A stretch of DNA of 43,413 nucleotides from CAYYED01 sp964470785 (GTDB taxonomy: Bacteria > Patescibacteriota > Minisyncoccia > Minisyncoccales > PEYH01), in NCBI GenBank assembly GCA_964470785.1, contig CAYYED010000022.1:1-43413 (forward strand), given 5' to 3'. Under the pieces are notes generated by a model. That model was not told where the DNA came from. It made no database searches and saw only the letters and a program-made list of their open reading frames with translations. Positions 7,826 to 16,330 of the stretch are shown in pieces; within the stretch, counting starts at the first letter, position 1; each line of letters begins with the position of its first letter. Position numbers and translations under genes: made by a program.

Positions 7826-9073
7826 ATGAAATTCGTTGCCGACCTGCATATCCATTCCAAATATTCCCGGGCCACTTCCCCCAAAACTAACTTAATTAAT
7901 CTTGCCGAAGCAGCAAAGATTAAGGGGGTTAATGTTTTGGGCACGGGTGATTTTACCCATCCTCAATGGCTGGAGGAAATTGAAAACACCTTGGAGCCGG
8001 CAGAACAAGGATTATATAAAATAAAAAACAGCGGCACAGAAACAAGGTTCTTGCTGACCAGTGAAATTAGCTGTATTTATTCTAAGGGCGGAAAAGTAAG
8101 AAAGGTTCATATTGTTATTCTTGCCCCTTCTGTGGAAACAGTAGTAAAGATTAATGAACAATTATCCAAAATCGGCAACTTAAAAGCCGATGGAAGGCCG
8201 ATTCTTGGGTTAGATGCCAAAGAATTATTAAAAATTATTTTAGATATTGATTCGCAATGTTTAGTTATCCCGGCTCATATTTGGACTCCTTGGTTTAGTA
8301 TTTTTGGCTCTAAGTCCGGGTTTGATTCTTTGGAAGAGTGTTTTGAGGATTTAACAAAACACATTTATGCCATTGAAACCGGTTTAAGCTCGGACCCCCA
8401 AATGAACTGGCGGCTGTCAGCCCTGGACAATATTACTCTTATTAGCAATTCTGATGCTCATTCTTGCGAAAAAATAGCCAGAGAAGCAAATGTTTTTGAA
8501 ACGGATTTAAGTTATAATGCCATTGTAAAAGCAATTAAAACCAAAAACCCGAAAGAGTTTTTGTACACAATTGAATTTTATCCCCAAGAAGGCAAATATC
8601 ATTATGACGGGCATCGCGACTGCGAAGTGGTGCTTTCTCCGGAAGAATCCAAAAAATATAATAATGTCTGCCCAAAATGCGGAAAACCATTAGTGCTGGG
8701 CGTAGAAAATAGAGTAGAAAAATTGGCAGATAGAAAGCAGGGCTTTATTCCCGAAGGCGCTATTCCCTACAAAAGTTTGGTTCCCTTAAAAGAAATAATT
8801 GCCGAGTCCTTTTATTGCGGAGTAAGCACAAAAAAAGTGCAAGAAGAATATAATAATTTAATAAAAGCATTTGGAAACGAACTCAAGGTACTCTTAGAAG
8901 CAGAAAGCAATGAATTAAAAAATATTGCTTTGCCCGAAGTGTCTGAAGGCATTATCAGAGCAAGAACAGGAAAGGTGATTATTGAGCCCGGATATGACGG
9001 TGTTTTCGGAAAAGTAAAGATTTTTTCCAAAGAAGAAAGAAAATGTTTTATAGGACAGAAAGTACTGTTTTAA
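7826..9073 (+). CDS. PHP-domain endonuclease, Endonuclease Q-like
   Basis: A 415-residue protein with the PHP signature ADLHIHSKYSRATS at the N-terminus, a GTGDFTHP metal motif, PAHIWTPWF and a late ISNSDAHS. A zinc-binding segment has C266, C282 and C285 (CPKCGKP). This matches the family formerly annotated as UvrD-associated PHP (TIGR00375) and now typified by EndoQ, which cuts 5' of uracil, hypoxanthine and abasic sites in DNA. EndoQ is best known in Thermococcales and some bacteria. It would start repair of deaminated bases, fitting the surrounding nucleases. Length is as expected and no key residue seems missing. The start ATG lacks a Shine-Dalgarno. Confidence 0.82.
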   Translation: MKFVADLHIHSKYSRATSPKTNLINLAEAAKIKGVNVLGTGDFTHPQWLEEIENTLEPAEQGLYKIKNSGTETRFLLTSEISCIYSKGGKVRKVHIVILAPSVETVVKINEQLSKIGNLKADGRPILGLDAKELLKIILDIDSQCLVIPAHIWTPWFSIFGSKSGFDSLEECFEDLTKHIYAIETGLSSDPQMNWRLSALDNITLISNSDAHSCEKIAREANVFETDLSYNAIVKAIKTKNPKEFLYTIEFYPQEGKYHYDGHRDCEVVLSPEESKKYNNVCPKCGKPLVLGVENRVEKLADRKQGFIPEGAIPYKSLVPLKEIIAESFYCGVSTKKVQEEYNNLIKAFGNELKVLLEAESNELKNIALPEVSEGIIRARTGKVIIEPGYDGVFGKVKIFSKEERKCFIGQKVLF

Positions 9074-9559
9074 GATGAAGCGAAAAACTGACACAACAGT
9101 GTCATCCCCACGCAGGCGGGGATCCAAACAATGGATTCCCGTCCCCGCCTCCGCGGGGACAGGCCCCCGCGGGAATGACAGAAGAGATTGGGAATGCCTG
9201 TCCCCGTGAATTCTGTCCCCGTGAAGCATGTCCCCGTGAAAACGGGGAACGGGGAACAGGGAACGAGGAACAGGGAACGGGGAACAAAAGAGCTTTTGTC
9301 ATTTTGAGCTTTACGCTGTAGTTTTGCCCGCCTGCAACGCTATGCTTGCATTGCGGGCAGGCCCGCCTGCAACGCTTTCAGCGTAGCTAATGCGGGCAGG
9401 CAATATTATTTGATAACCAGTGAAAAGGGCTACGAAATACGAATTCGTATGAATATACGAAAGATAAGGTTCATAAATTCGTAGTTTCGTATGCATTCAT
9501 ATTTCGTAGCCAAATACAATGGTTGACCTTCCCTCATAAAAAGGTTAAATTAAAATAAG
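9074..9559. repeat. Repeat-dense spacer (486 bp)
   Basis: Contains a tgacacaacagtgtca palindrome near 9089, CCGCG-type palindromes at 9103-9180, the ggggaacgggga array shared with 5606-5710, and two tandem GCCCGC ... GCGGGC hairpins at about 9327-9402. A large inverted repeat at 9428-9511 is listed separately. No gene is supported; open frames here are repeat translations. Confidence 0.75.
9428..9511. repeat. 84-bp inverted repeat
   Basis: Outer arms GGCTACGAAATACGAAT and ATTCATATTTCGTAGCC pair with one mismatch; the interior repeats ttcgtat/atacgaa and can fold further. It lies 50 bp before the FtsZ gene. Size and architecture suggest a small non-autonomous palindromic element. Confidence 0.8.
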
Positions 9560-10978
9560 ATGTCAAAAAAGAAAAAAATAAATAAAAAGCCCCATATGCC
9601 CAATAAAAAGGATAAGAAAGCAGAAATGAAAAAAGCAGTGCCGGATAAAAACGCCGAATCAAGGGTCTGGCAGCCCCATATTGCCGTAGTTGGTATTGGC
9701 GGAGGCGGTTCTACTATTGTCTCTGAAATAGCTAAAAAAATCTATCATAAAAAACTGCCTCATCTTAACAAAATTCAATTTATTGCCGCTAACGTTGACT
9801 CTCAAGCACTTAGGTCTATTTCGGGTAAGACAAAACCATTCGCCTTTGGAAAAAATTTTACCAAAGGGCTGGGTTGCGGAATGAATCCAGATTTGGGCGA
9901 AAAAGCGGCTGAGGAGGCAAAGAAAAGAATTAAAAAAATACTTCAAAAAAGCGATTTTTGCATTTTTGTTACCTGTCTTGGCGGAGGAACCGGTTCCGGT
10001 TCTGCGCCTATTTTTACCAGAATAGCCAAAGAGATGGGTATTTTAAGCTGGGGGATTTTCACCCGGCCCTTCCGTTTTGAGGGAAAAGAAAGGGTTCAAA
10101 TAGCCAAAAACGCTTTGAAAAAGACCGTTCCTTTTCTTGATTCTTTTACCATAATGTACAATCAGCGCATTTTTAAAATCGTAGAAACAAAAACTTCTTT
10201 GCAAAAATCGCTTTCAGCAATGAATAATTTACTGGCAGATGCTTTAGAAGGACTTATTGAAACCCTTTACGCTCCCGGTTTGATTAATCTTGATTTTTCT
10301 GACATTAAAACGGTTTTACAAAGCACCAGCGCCAATAAAGCCACATATTTACATTCTCAAGAATGCGGCGGAAAAGAACGGGCAGAAAAAACAATTCAAG
10401 CAGTTCTCAAAAATCCTTTGATTCAGCACAAAATTATCGGAGCCGAAAAAATTCTTTTTAATATTGGCGGGTCAAAAGATATGAAAATGGCTGAAGTAGA
10501 AAAAATAAGCAAAGAGATTGCTGCTTTTAATCCCAATGCAAAAATTATTTTTGGAGTAATGCAAAACGGCCATTATGAGGGAAAAATAAGAATTACTCTT
10601 TTGGCAGTGGGTTGCGGCAAAACGCAAAAAAAGAAGAAAGAAAGAAAAACTATCAAAAAACCGGTCCAAAAGCCGGCTCAAGAACCGGCTAAGCCGAGCT
10701 CATCGGCAAAGCCCGAGAAGGCAAAAAATCCCAAAAAAACCAAAACATCTAAGCCCAAGAAGAAAAAAGTAAAGACCGCTTCGCCACATAAAAGCAGGCC
10801 TAAAAACAAAAAAACAATAAAAGAAAAAAAAGAGGAAGAGCCGCTGATATCCGAAAAAAAGACGGTTAGACGCAATGCCTTGGATCTACACCGCCAAGCC
10901 AAAGAAAATGAAGAAAAAATGTTAGAGGAAGAGACCAAATGGGATATTCCTGCTTTCTTGAGGGCTGAAAAAAAATAA
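9560..10978 (+). CDS. ftsZ: FtsZ-like cell-division GTPase
   Basis: A 472-residue tubulin-fold protein that should polymerise at the division site. The tubulin signature GGGTGSG is at 141-147, the T7 loop NLDFSD at 243-248 with both acidic residues. The phosphate loop reads GIGGGGSTIV, with Ser where FtsZ usually has Asn. The N-terminus carries a 45-residue Lys-rich extension. The C-terminal third (about 355-455) is a Lys/Pro/Ala-rich linker, followed by DIPAFLR near the end, the conserved C-terminal peptide that binds membrane tethers. It is far from the mur/ftsW cluster. The unusual phosphate loop and NVDSQALRS motif make it a divergent FtsZ; a specialised paralogue is possible. No Shine-Dalgarno. 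Confidence 0.85.
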   Translation: MSKKKKINKKPHMPNKKDKKAEMKKAVPDKNAESRVWQPHIAVVGIGGGGSTIVSEIAKKIYHKKLPHLNKIQFIAANVDSQALRSISGKTKPFAFGKNFTKGLGCGMNPDLGEKAAEEAKKRIKKILQKSDFCIFVTCLGGGTGSGSAPIFTRIAKEMGILSWGIFTRPFRFEGKERVQIAKNALKKTVPFLDSFTIMYNQRIFKIVETKTSLQKSLSAMNNLLADALEGLIETLYAPGLINLDFSDIKTVLQSTSANKATYLHSQECGGKERAEKTIQAVLKNPLIQHKIIGAEKILFNIGGSKDMKMAEVEKISKEIAAFNPNAKIIFGVMQNGHYEGKIRITLLAVGCGKTQKKKKERKTIKKPVQKPAQEPAKPSSSAKPEKAKNPKKTKTSKPKKKKVKTASPHKSRPKNKKTIKEKKEEEPLISEKKTVRRNALDLHRQAKENEEKMLEEETKWDIPAFLRAEKK

Positions 10979-11139
10979 AATAAAATTGCTTCGTCGCTCC
11001 CTCCGGTCGCTCCTCGCAATGACGAAGCGGGGTTATTACAAGACCGCCTATTTGTCATTGTGAGGGCGAGGCCCGAAGCAGTCTATCCTGCAGACATTCT
11101 CCCCGTCATTGCGAGCGGAGCGAAGCAATCTATTCACAT
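10979..11139. repeat. gattgcttcg/cattgcgag palindromic repeats
   Basis: Three copies or half-copies at 10984-11023, 11054-11088 and 11103-11133 fill the gap between ftsZ and galU. Same family at 793-855, 4601-4702, 20799-20844 and 38397-38535. Confidence 0.8.
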
Positions 11140-12033
11140 ATGAAAAACCAAGACGCAACAATTAAAAAAGTAATTATTCCTATTGCCGGACTGGGCACTC
11201 GTTTTTTGCCTTTATCAAAGATTATCCCCAAAGAAGCAATGCCCTTGGTTGATAAACCGGTTTTGCAAAAATTGGTAGAAGAGGCAAGAGGTTTTGGAGC
11301 AGAACAGATAATTTTTGTTATTAGCAAAGACAAAAAGCCGATTCTTAATTACTTCAAAAATAATCCCGAGTTAAAAAAACTTCTTAAGCAAAGAGGAAAA
11401 AACAAAGAACTGCAAGAGCTGAATAATTTGGAAAATCTGACAAAACCGCTTAGTTTTTCTTTTGTTGAACAAAAAAAGCCGCTGGGTGACGGCCATGCTA
11501 TTCTTCAGGTAGGACAAAAAATCAGGGAGGAAACCGTAGGGGTTTTATTCGGCGATGATATCGTAGAGTCGGAAACTCCTTGCTTAGAACAATTAAACAG
11601 TGTTTATAAAACCTGCCAAAGGCCGGTAATTGCGCTTTGCAAGGTTCCTAAAAACAAACTTTCCAATTACGGCATGGTGAAGGTGGAAAAGATTGCCCGG
11701 CGGGTATATAAAATTAAAAATATTATAGAAAAGCCATCTATAGAGCAGGCGCCTTCTGATTTGGCTATTGTGGGAAAATATATTTTAACCTCCGAGTCCT
11801 TTGATTTTCTAAAAAACACTAAGCCGAATCCTAAAGGAGAGATTATTTTAGCAAATGCCTTCAAAGATATGCTGCAAGCAGGCAAAAGCATTTATGGTTA
11901 TGAGATTGACGGCAAGTGGCTGGAATGCGGCAATAAATTAGAGTGGCTGAAAACTAATGCTTATCTTTCTCTAAAGGACCCTCGTTTCGGCCCGGCAATT
12001 AAAGAATTTTTAAAAGAAAACAAACTCATTTAG
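11140..12033 (+). CDS. galU: UTP-glucose-1-phosphate uridylyltransferase
   Basis: A 297-residue GalU-type nucleotidyltransferase making UDP-glucose for envelope polysaccharides. The N-terminal nucleotide-binding motif is AGLGTRFLPLSKIIPKEAMPLVDKP. The uridine/metal segment reads PLGDGHAI followed by VLFGDDIV, and ECGNKLEWL lies near the C-terminus, all typical. Length is normal and no insertion is visible. It starts directly after the repeat cluster with no Shine-Dalgarno and is followed 16 bp later by trxB. Confidence 0.93.
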   Translation: MKNQDATIKKVIIPIAGLGTRFLPLSKIIPKEAMPLVDKPVLQKLVEEARGFGAEQIIFVISKDKKPILNYFKNNPELKKLLKQRGKNKELQELNNLENLTKPLSFSFVEQKKPLGDGHAILQVGQKIREETVGVLFGDDIVESETPCLEQLNSVYKTCQRPVIALCKVPKNKLSNYGMVKVEKIARRVYKIKNIIEKPSIEQAPSDLAIVGKYILTSESFDFLKNTKPNPKGEIILANAFKDMLQAGKSIYGYEIDGKWLECGNKLEWLKTNAYLSLKDPRFGPAIKEFLKENKLI

Positions 12034-12049
12034 TTTTAGAATATTATTT

Positions 12050-12979
12050 ATGGAAACACATAATTTATACGATTTAATTATTATTGGCGGCGGACCGGCA
12101 GGCATTACGGCCGGTCTTTATGCTGTCAGGGAAAGATTAAATGCCCTTGTAATTACTAAAAGTTTTGGCGGGCAAATTGCCCAAAAAACCGTGCCCGTGG
12201 AGAACTGGCCCGGCAATAAAAAAATCACGGGAATGGATTTAATCAAAAATTTTGAAAAACACCTAAGGAGCTATCCCATAGACATTGAAAAAGACGGGGT
12301 AACAAACGTAAAGAAACTGGAAAACTATTTTTTGGTTAAAACTTCCGGCCGGCATTACTTTAAAACGAAGGCAGTAATTGTTTGTACGGGCGCCGATCCC
12401 CGGCTTTTGGAAATTAAAGGTGAAAAAAAATTTATTGGCAAGGGCGTGAGCTACTGCGTGCTTTGCGATGGTCCACTCTTTAATAATAAGGATGTAGCAG
12501 TAATCGGCGGAGGAAATTCTGCTTTTGAAGCAGTATTATTCTTGGCAAAATATGCCAAGAAAATTTATGTTTTAGAATATCAGGAACAAATCCCGGCTTT
12601 TAAGGATTTACAGGAAAAAGCAGAAAAAACAGGCAAAGTGGAGATAATTACCGGCGTAGTAAGCAAAGAAATAAAGGGTTCCAATCTTGTAGAACAGCTT
12701 GTATATGAAGACAGAAAAACCAAAGAAGTAAAAATCCTCAATGTTTCGGGAATTTTTGTGGAAATCGGCAATCAACCGGCCACCTCTTTCGTCAAAGAAT
12801 TAGTGGACTTCAGTGAAAAAGATGAAATAAAAATTGATCTTGACACTTGCCAGACAAAAACTCCCGGACTTTTCGCTTGCGGCGATGTCACCCAGGTCTT
12901 TCCTAAACAAATAGTTACGGCAGCCGGCGAGGGCTCCAAAGCGGCAGTCAGCGCCTACCAATATATTCAAGAACTATAA
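12050..12979 (+). CDS. trxB: Thioredoxin reductase-like flavoprotein
   Basis: A 309-residue two-dinucleotide-binding flavoprotein. FAD binding is shown by IIGGGPAGITAGLYA near the N-terminus and by LFACGDVTQV at the C-terminus. The redox-active pair is C136-V-L-C139 in YCVLCDG, where classical TrxB has CATC. The second Rossmann motif GGGNSAFEA is present. The HRRxxxR patch that binds the NADPH 2'-phosphate is replaced by EYQEQIPAF, so NADPH use is doubtful and NADH or another donor is possible. It should keep thioredoxin/glutaredoxin-type proteins reduced; two such proteins lie at 15236 and 16001. Confidence 0.9.
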   Translation: METHNLYDLIIIGGGPAGITAGLYAVRERLNALVITKSFGGQIAQKTVPVENWPGNKKITGMDLIKNFEKHLRSYPIDIEKDGVTNVKKLENYFLVKTSGRHYFKTKAVIVCTGADPRLLEIKGEKKFIGKGVSYCVLCDGPLFNNKDVAVIGGGNSAFEAVLFLAKYAKKIYVLEYQEQIPAFKDLQEKAEKTGKVEIITGVVSKEIKGSNLVEQLVYEDRKTKEVKILNVSGIFVEIGNQPATSFVKELVDFSEKDEIKIDLDTCQTKTPGLFACGDVTQVFPKQIVTAAGEGSKAAVSAYQYIQEL

Positions 12980-13030
12980 AATAACTAATGCGAAATATGC
13001 AGATGCAGACAATTAAAGTTGGGCTAACTT

Positions 13031-13094
13031 AACCCAAGCCCCCTCTTTTTCCCCCTTCCCTTCAGGGGAAGGGGGAGATAGAGGGGGAAGGGGT
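13031..13094. repeat. C-run/G-run hairpin repeat (copy 3)
   Basis: A C-rich arm with ttcccttcaggggaaggg as the inner hairpin and a G-rich arm, 20 bp before the enolase ATG. Related to copies at 4062, 7001 and in trpS. Confidence 0.8.
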
Positions 13095-13115
13095 AATTTC
13101 GTAATTAAAAGCATT

Positions 13116-14357
13116 ATGTCCGGCATAAAATCAATTCAGGCAAAAGAAATTAAGGATTCCCGCGGGAAGCCGACATTGGAAGTAGAGGCAAGAGCAGGGG
13201 ATTTTATCGTAACTGCCGGCGTACCAAGCGGCGCTTCTACCGGCTCGTTAGAGGCAAAAGTAATAGATATAAATCAGGCAATTGATAATGTAAATAATAT
13301 TATTGCCCCACGCTTGATTGATAAAAATCCAACAGAGCAAAAAGAGGTTGATGCCCTGCTTTTGGAATTAGACGGAACCGAAGATAAATCAAATCTTGGC
13401 GGCAATGCTTTGGTCGGGGTATCAATGGCAATTGCCAAATTAGGCGCTAAAACAAATAATATTCCTTTATGGCAGCATATTAGCCAACAATTTCAAAAAC
13501 AACTGTCCCAAAATGTCAATACCACATTTTCTACGATCGTAGAAAATACGGTATTGCCAAAACCGGCTTTCAATATTATCAATGGCGGGGCGCATGCTCA
13601 AAATGAGCTGGATATTCAAGAGTTTATGATTGTACCCCAGTCGCAATTGTTTTCAGAAAATTTTGAGCAAGCAAAAAAAATTTATCAAGAACTGGAAGCG
13701 GTTCTTAAAGAAAAAATAGGGGAAGAGTTGGAGATCGGAGATGAAGGCGGATATGCCCCTAATTTAGAAACTGCCAAAGAAGCGCTTAACGCTATTATGT
13801 ATGCGGCCAAAAAAATTCCCGAAAAAATCAAAATTATTCTTGATTGCGCGGCAAGCGAATTTTTTGAAAAAGGAAATTATTTTATAGAAGGCATCACTCG
13901 CTCCAAACAAGAATTGCTGAAATATTATAAGGACCTAATTGTCCAATATCCAATTATTGGATTAGAAGACCCGTTTGCGGAAAATGACTGGGAGGGGTGG
14001 AAAATGTTAATGTCAATGCTCAGCGAGCAAGGGCAAAAAATTACCGTTATTGGAGATGATTTGCTGGTAACTAATCCAAAAAGAATCAAGGAGGCAGCGG
14101 AAAAGACTGCTTGTAATGGAGCAATTATTAAAATCAATCAGATTGGGACGGTGAGCGAAGCAATAGAAGCAGTAAGGTTGGCAAAATCATATCATTGGAA
14201 AACAATGGTTTCACACCGTTCCGGAGAGACATTAGATGATTTTATCGCTGATTTTAGCGTCGGAGTCGGCGCTGATTTTATTAAATCCGGAGCTCCGGCA
14301 AAACCGGAAAGATTGGCAAAATATAATCGTCTTTTACAAATAGAAAAAGAAACATAA
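13116..14357 (+). CDS. eno: Enolase with an in-frame palindrome insertion
   Basis: A 413-residue enolase converting 2-phosphoglycerate to phosphoenolpyruvate. Substrate and metal motifs are present: SGASTGSLEA, NIINGGAHA, EIGDEGGYAP, GLEDPFAEND, GDDLLVTN and SHRSGET, with the C-terminal GAPAKPERLAKYN. Residues about 134-147 (NVNTTFSTIVENTV) replace the short linker that normally precedes LPxPxxNIINGG. They are encoded by a CGATCG-centred palindrome at 13517-13556 that is also found twice between genes. The extra peptide lies on a surface loop in known enolases, so activity is probably kept. phosphoglycerate mutase follows 22 bp downstream. Confidence 0.95.
   Translation: MSGIKSIQAKEIKDSRGKPTLEVEARAGDFIVTAGVPSGASTGSLEAKVIDINQAIDNVNNIIAPRLIDKNPTEQKEVDALLLELDGTEDKSNLGGNALVGVSMAIAKLGAKTNNIPLWQHISQQFQKQLSQNVNTTFSTIVENTVLPKPAFNIINGGAHAQNELDIQEFMIVPQSQLFSENFEQAKKIYQELEAVLKEKIGEELEIGDEGGYAPNLETAKEALNAIMYAAKKIPEKIKIILDCAASEFFEKGNYFIEGITRSKQELLKYYKDLIVQYPIIGLEDPFAENDWEGWKMLMSMLSEQGQKITVIGDDLLVTNPKRIKEAAEKTACNGAIIKINQIGTVSEAIEAVRLAKSYHWKTMVSHRSGETLDDFIADFSVGVGADFIKSGAPAKPERLAKYNRLLQIEKET
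13517..13556. repeat. CGATCG palindrome inside enolase (copy 2)
   Basis: A 40-bp palindrome with two mismatched pairs, centred at 13536/13537. The inner ACATTTTCTACGATCGTAGA portion has the same layout as copies at 351-384 and 28588-28613. It keeps the enolase reading frame open. Confidence 0.9.
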
Positions 14358-14379
14358 AAACAATATTATAAAAATAAAA

Positions 14380-15126
14380 ATGTATAAATTATTTTTATTA
14401 AGGCACGGAGAAAGTATTTGGAATAAAGAAAACAAATTTACCGGCTGGACCGATGTGGGATTAACTAAAAAAGGATTAAAAGAAGCAAGCGAAGCGGGCA
14501 AGCTTTTTAAAAAACAAGGATATATTTTTGATATTGCTTTTACTTCTTTTTTAAAAAAAGCTACCAAAACCCTTGATTTAGTTTTAAAAGAAATGCAATT
14601 AAAACATATCCCTGTTAAAAAATCTTGGCGCTTAAACGAAAGATTTTACGGTGCCTTGCAAGGGTTAAACAAAGCAGAAACAGCTAAAAAATATGGAGAA
14701 AAAATGGTTCATTCGTGGAGAAGAAGTTATAATTTAAGACCGCCAGCAATTACGAAAAAAGACAGGCGATATCCGGGAAAAGATCCTTTATACAAAAACT
14801 TAAAAAAGAAAGAATTGCCCCTAACCGAATCCCTTAAAGATGTCCAAAAAAGATTGCTTCCTTACTGGAAATCAGAAATTATGCCAGAAGTTAAGGCAGA
14901 AAAGAAAGTTTTGATTTGTGCGCACGGAAATAGCTTGAGGGCACTGGTTAAATATTTGGATAATATTTCTGACAAAAAAATAGAAAATGTTAACATTCCC
15001 ACAGGCGTTCCACTTGTATACGAACTTAATCAAAAAATGAAACCAATAAAAAAGTATTACCTTGGAGATCCAAAAAAATTAAAACAAAAAATTAAAATCG
15101 TTATAAAACAAGGGAAGGCGCGTTAG
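14380..15126 (+). CDS. gpmA: 2,3-bisphosphoglycerate-dependent phosphoglycerate mutase
   Basis: A 248-residue mutase interconverting 3- and 2-phosphoglycerate. The catalytic LRHGES motif has the phospho-acceptor His at residue 9. NKFTGWTDVGLT, ERFYGALQGLNKAET, RPPAITKKDRRYPG and CAHGNSLRALVKYL follow in family order. Length matches GpmA, and no insertion is seen. Together with eno upstream and gap downstream it forms the lower glycolytic block of this region; pgk and pyk are not in the window. Confidence 0.96.
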   Translation: MYKLFLLRHGESIWNKENKFTGWTDVGLTKKGLKEASEAGKLFKKQGYIFDIAFTSFLKKATKTLDLVLKEMQLKHIPVKKSWRLNERFYGALQGLNKAETAKKYGEKMVHSWRRSYNLRPPAITKKDRRYPGKDPLYKNLKKKELPLTESLKDVQKRLLPYWKSEIMPEVKAEKKVLICAHGNSLRALVKYLDNISDKKIENVNIPTGVPLVYELNQKMKPIKKYYLGDPKKLKQKIKIVIKQGKAR

Positions 15127-15235
15127 TTAATTTTTGCTCTAAGTGTGGTTGTTGATATTTTATTTGGCAATATTATAAAAATATGTTAAATTGTTTATAT
15201 AATAATTAATCATCAGTTTTTTAACTGTTAATTTT

Positions 15236-15967
15236 ATGGCAGATACAAGAGATAAACAAAGCAAAGGCCCTCTCTTTTGGGCACAAACCGGAATTATCGT
15301 TATTTTGCTTGGCTTGCTTCTTTTCCAATATGCCGGATTTGGAAACGAAGGCACTATATCTAAGGACAAGCTCGCCGAACAAGTAATAAGCTTTATCAAA
15401 GAAAAATTGGCCGGGCCAGACCTTGAGCTTGAATATGCGGGAGTAGAAGAAGAAAGCGGATTTTATAAAATAAATTTTACAATAAAAGGGAATGAACAAT
15501 ATCCAGATCAAGAAGAAAAAGTTTATGTTTCCAAAGACGGAAAGTATTTATTCTTTGAGCCCATTGATATGGAAACCTTTGGCCAAGAAGAAATGCAACA
15601 GCCAGAAGAAATAGAAGGAAATACAGAACCCACTTCTAATATTGACCCCGAAGAAATGAAAAGCTTCGTTAACTGCCTTAAAGAAAAAGGATTTTTAATA
15701 TATGGCGCAGATTGGTGCGGATATACCAAGAAGGTAATAGCTTTGCTTGGCGGAAGAGAAATCGTAGACCCAATATATATAGAATGCACCGAGCAAGAAA
15801 AATTGTGTAATGAAAAAGAAATCACAGGATATCCTACTATTTTAATTAATGGCCAAACATATCAGAACGATAGAACAATCTATGCTTTTGCTGAAACTAC
15901 CGGATGTCCTGCTCCGGAAGAGCCTGAAAATATTTCTGTAGATGTTCCCGAAGGAGAGTGTCAGTAA
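15236..15967 (+). CDS. Membrane-anchored thioredoxin-like protein with a single-Cys active site
   Basis: A 243-residue protein: a basic N-terminus, one membrane anchor at about 15-32, an acidic extracytoplasmic linker with a PepSY-like look (about 40-125), and a thioredoxin-like domain. The domain contains FLIYGADWCGYTKK and later GYPTILINGQTY, as in the thioredoxin domain of VKOR-type proteins. The active site reads C161-G-Y-T164, so the second Cys of CxxC is missing. Other cysteines (FVNCLKEKG, YIECTEQEKLC) may supply a partner. It probably handles disulfides outside the membrane. A NrdH-like glutaredoxin gene follows 33 bp later. No Shine-Dalgarno. Confidence 0.75.
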   Translation: MADTRDKQSKGPLFWAQTGIIVILLGLLLFQYAGFGNEGTISKDKLAEQVISFIKEKLAGPDLELEYAGVEEESGFYKINFTIKGNEQYPDQEEKVYVSKDGKYLFFEPIDMETFGQEEMQQPEEIEGNTEPTSNIDPEEMKSFVNCLKEKGFLIYGADWCGYTKKVIALLGGREIVDPIYIECTEQEKLCNEKEITGYPTILINGQTYQNDRTIYAFAETTGCPAPEEPENISVDVPEGECQ

Positions 15968-16000
15968 TATAACAATATAATTCAAAACAATAATCTTATT

Positions 16001-16237
16001 ATGCCCAAAATCAAAGTGTACACTGCTCCGGCTTGCGTATATTGCGAACTTTTAAAACAATATCTTAAAGAGCATAATATTGAATTTGAAAAAATAGATG
16101 TTTCGGAGAATGAAAAAGAAGCCGAGAAAATGATTGAAAAAAGCGGGCAAATGGGCGTGCCGGTTATTGAGATAGACGGGGAAATAGTGGTGGGATTTGA
16201 TAAGGCAAAAATAGCGGGACTGTTGAATATTAAATAA
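16001..16237 (+). CDS. Glutaredoxin/NrdH-like redoxin
   Basis: A 78-residue thioredoxin-fold protein with the dithiol active site C12-V-Y-C15, the cis-Pro motif GVPVIEIDG and a final FDKAKIAGLL helix. Size and motifs fit the NrdH/glutaredoxin-like family that is reduced by thioredoxin reductase and supplies electrons to reductases such as ribonucleotide reductase. The TrxB-like gene at 12050 is the likely reductase. Exact partner unknown. Confidence 0.88.
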   Translation: MPKIKVYTAPACVYCELLKQYLKEHNIEFEKIDVSENEKEAEKMIEKSGQMGVPVIEIDGEIVVGFDKAKIAGLLNIK

Positions 16238-16240
16238 TAA

Positions 16241-16324
16241 CCGCTGATAGGTCGATGATTCCTACGCTGATAAAACGCTGATATCAGCGTCAAATCAGCG
16301 TAGTCATCAGCGTTAATTCAGCGG
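16241..16324. repeat. Nested inverted repeat before gap
   Basis: Outer CCGCTGA (16241-16247) pairs with TCAGCGG (16318-16324). Next CTACGCTGAT (16262-16271) pairs with ATCAGCGTAG (16294-16303). The centre ACGCTGATATCAGCGT (16275-16290) is a perfect palindrome. It occupies almost the whole spacer before the GAPDH start. Confidence 0.85.
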
Positions 16325-16330
16325 ACATTT

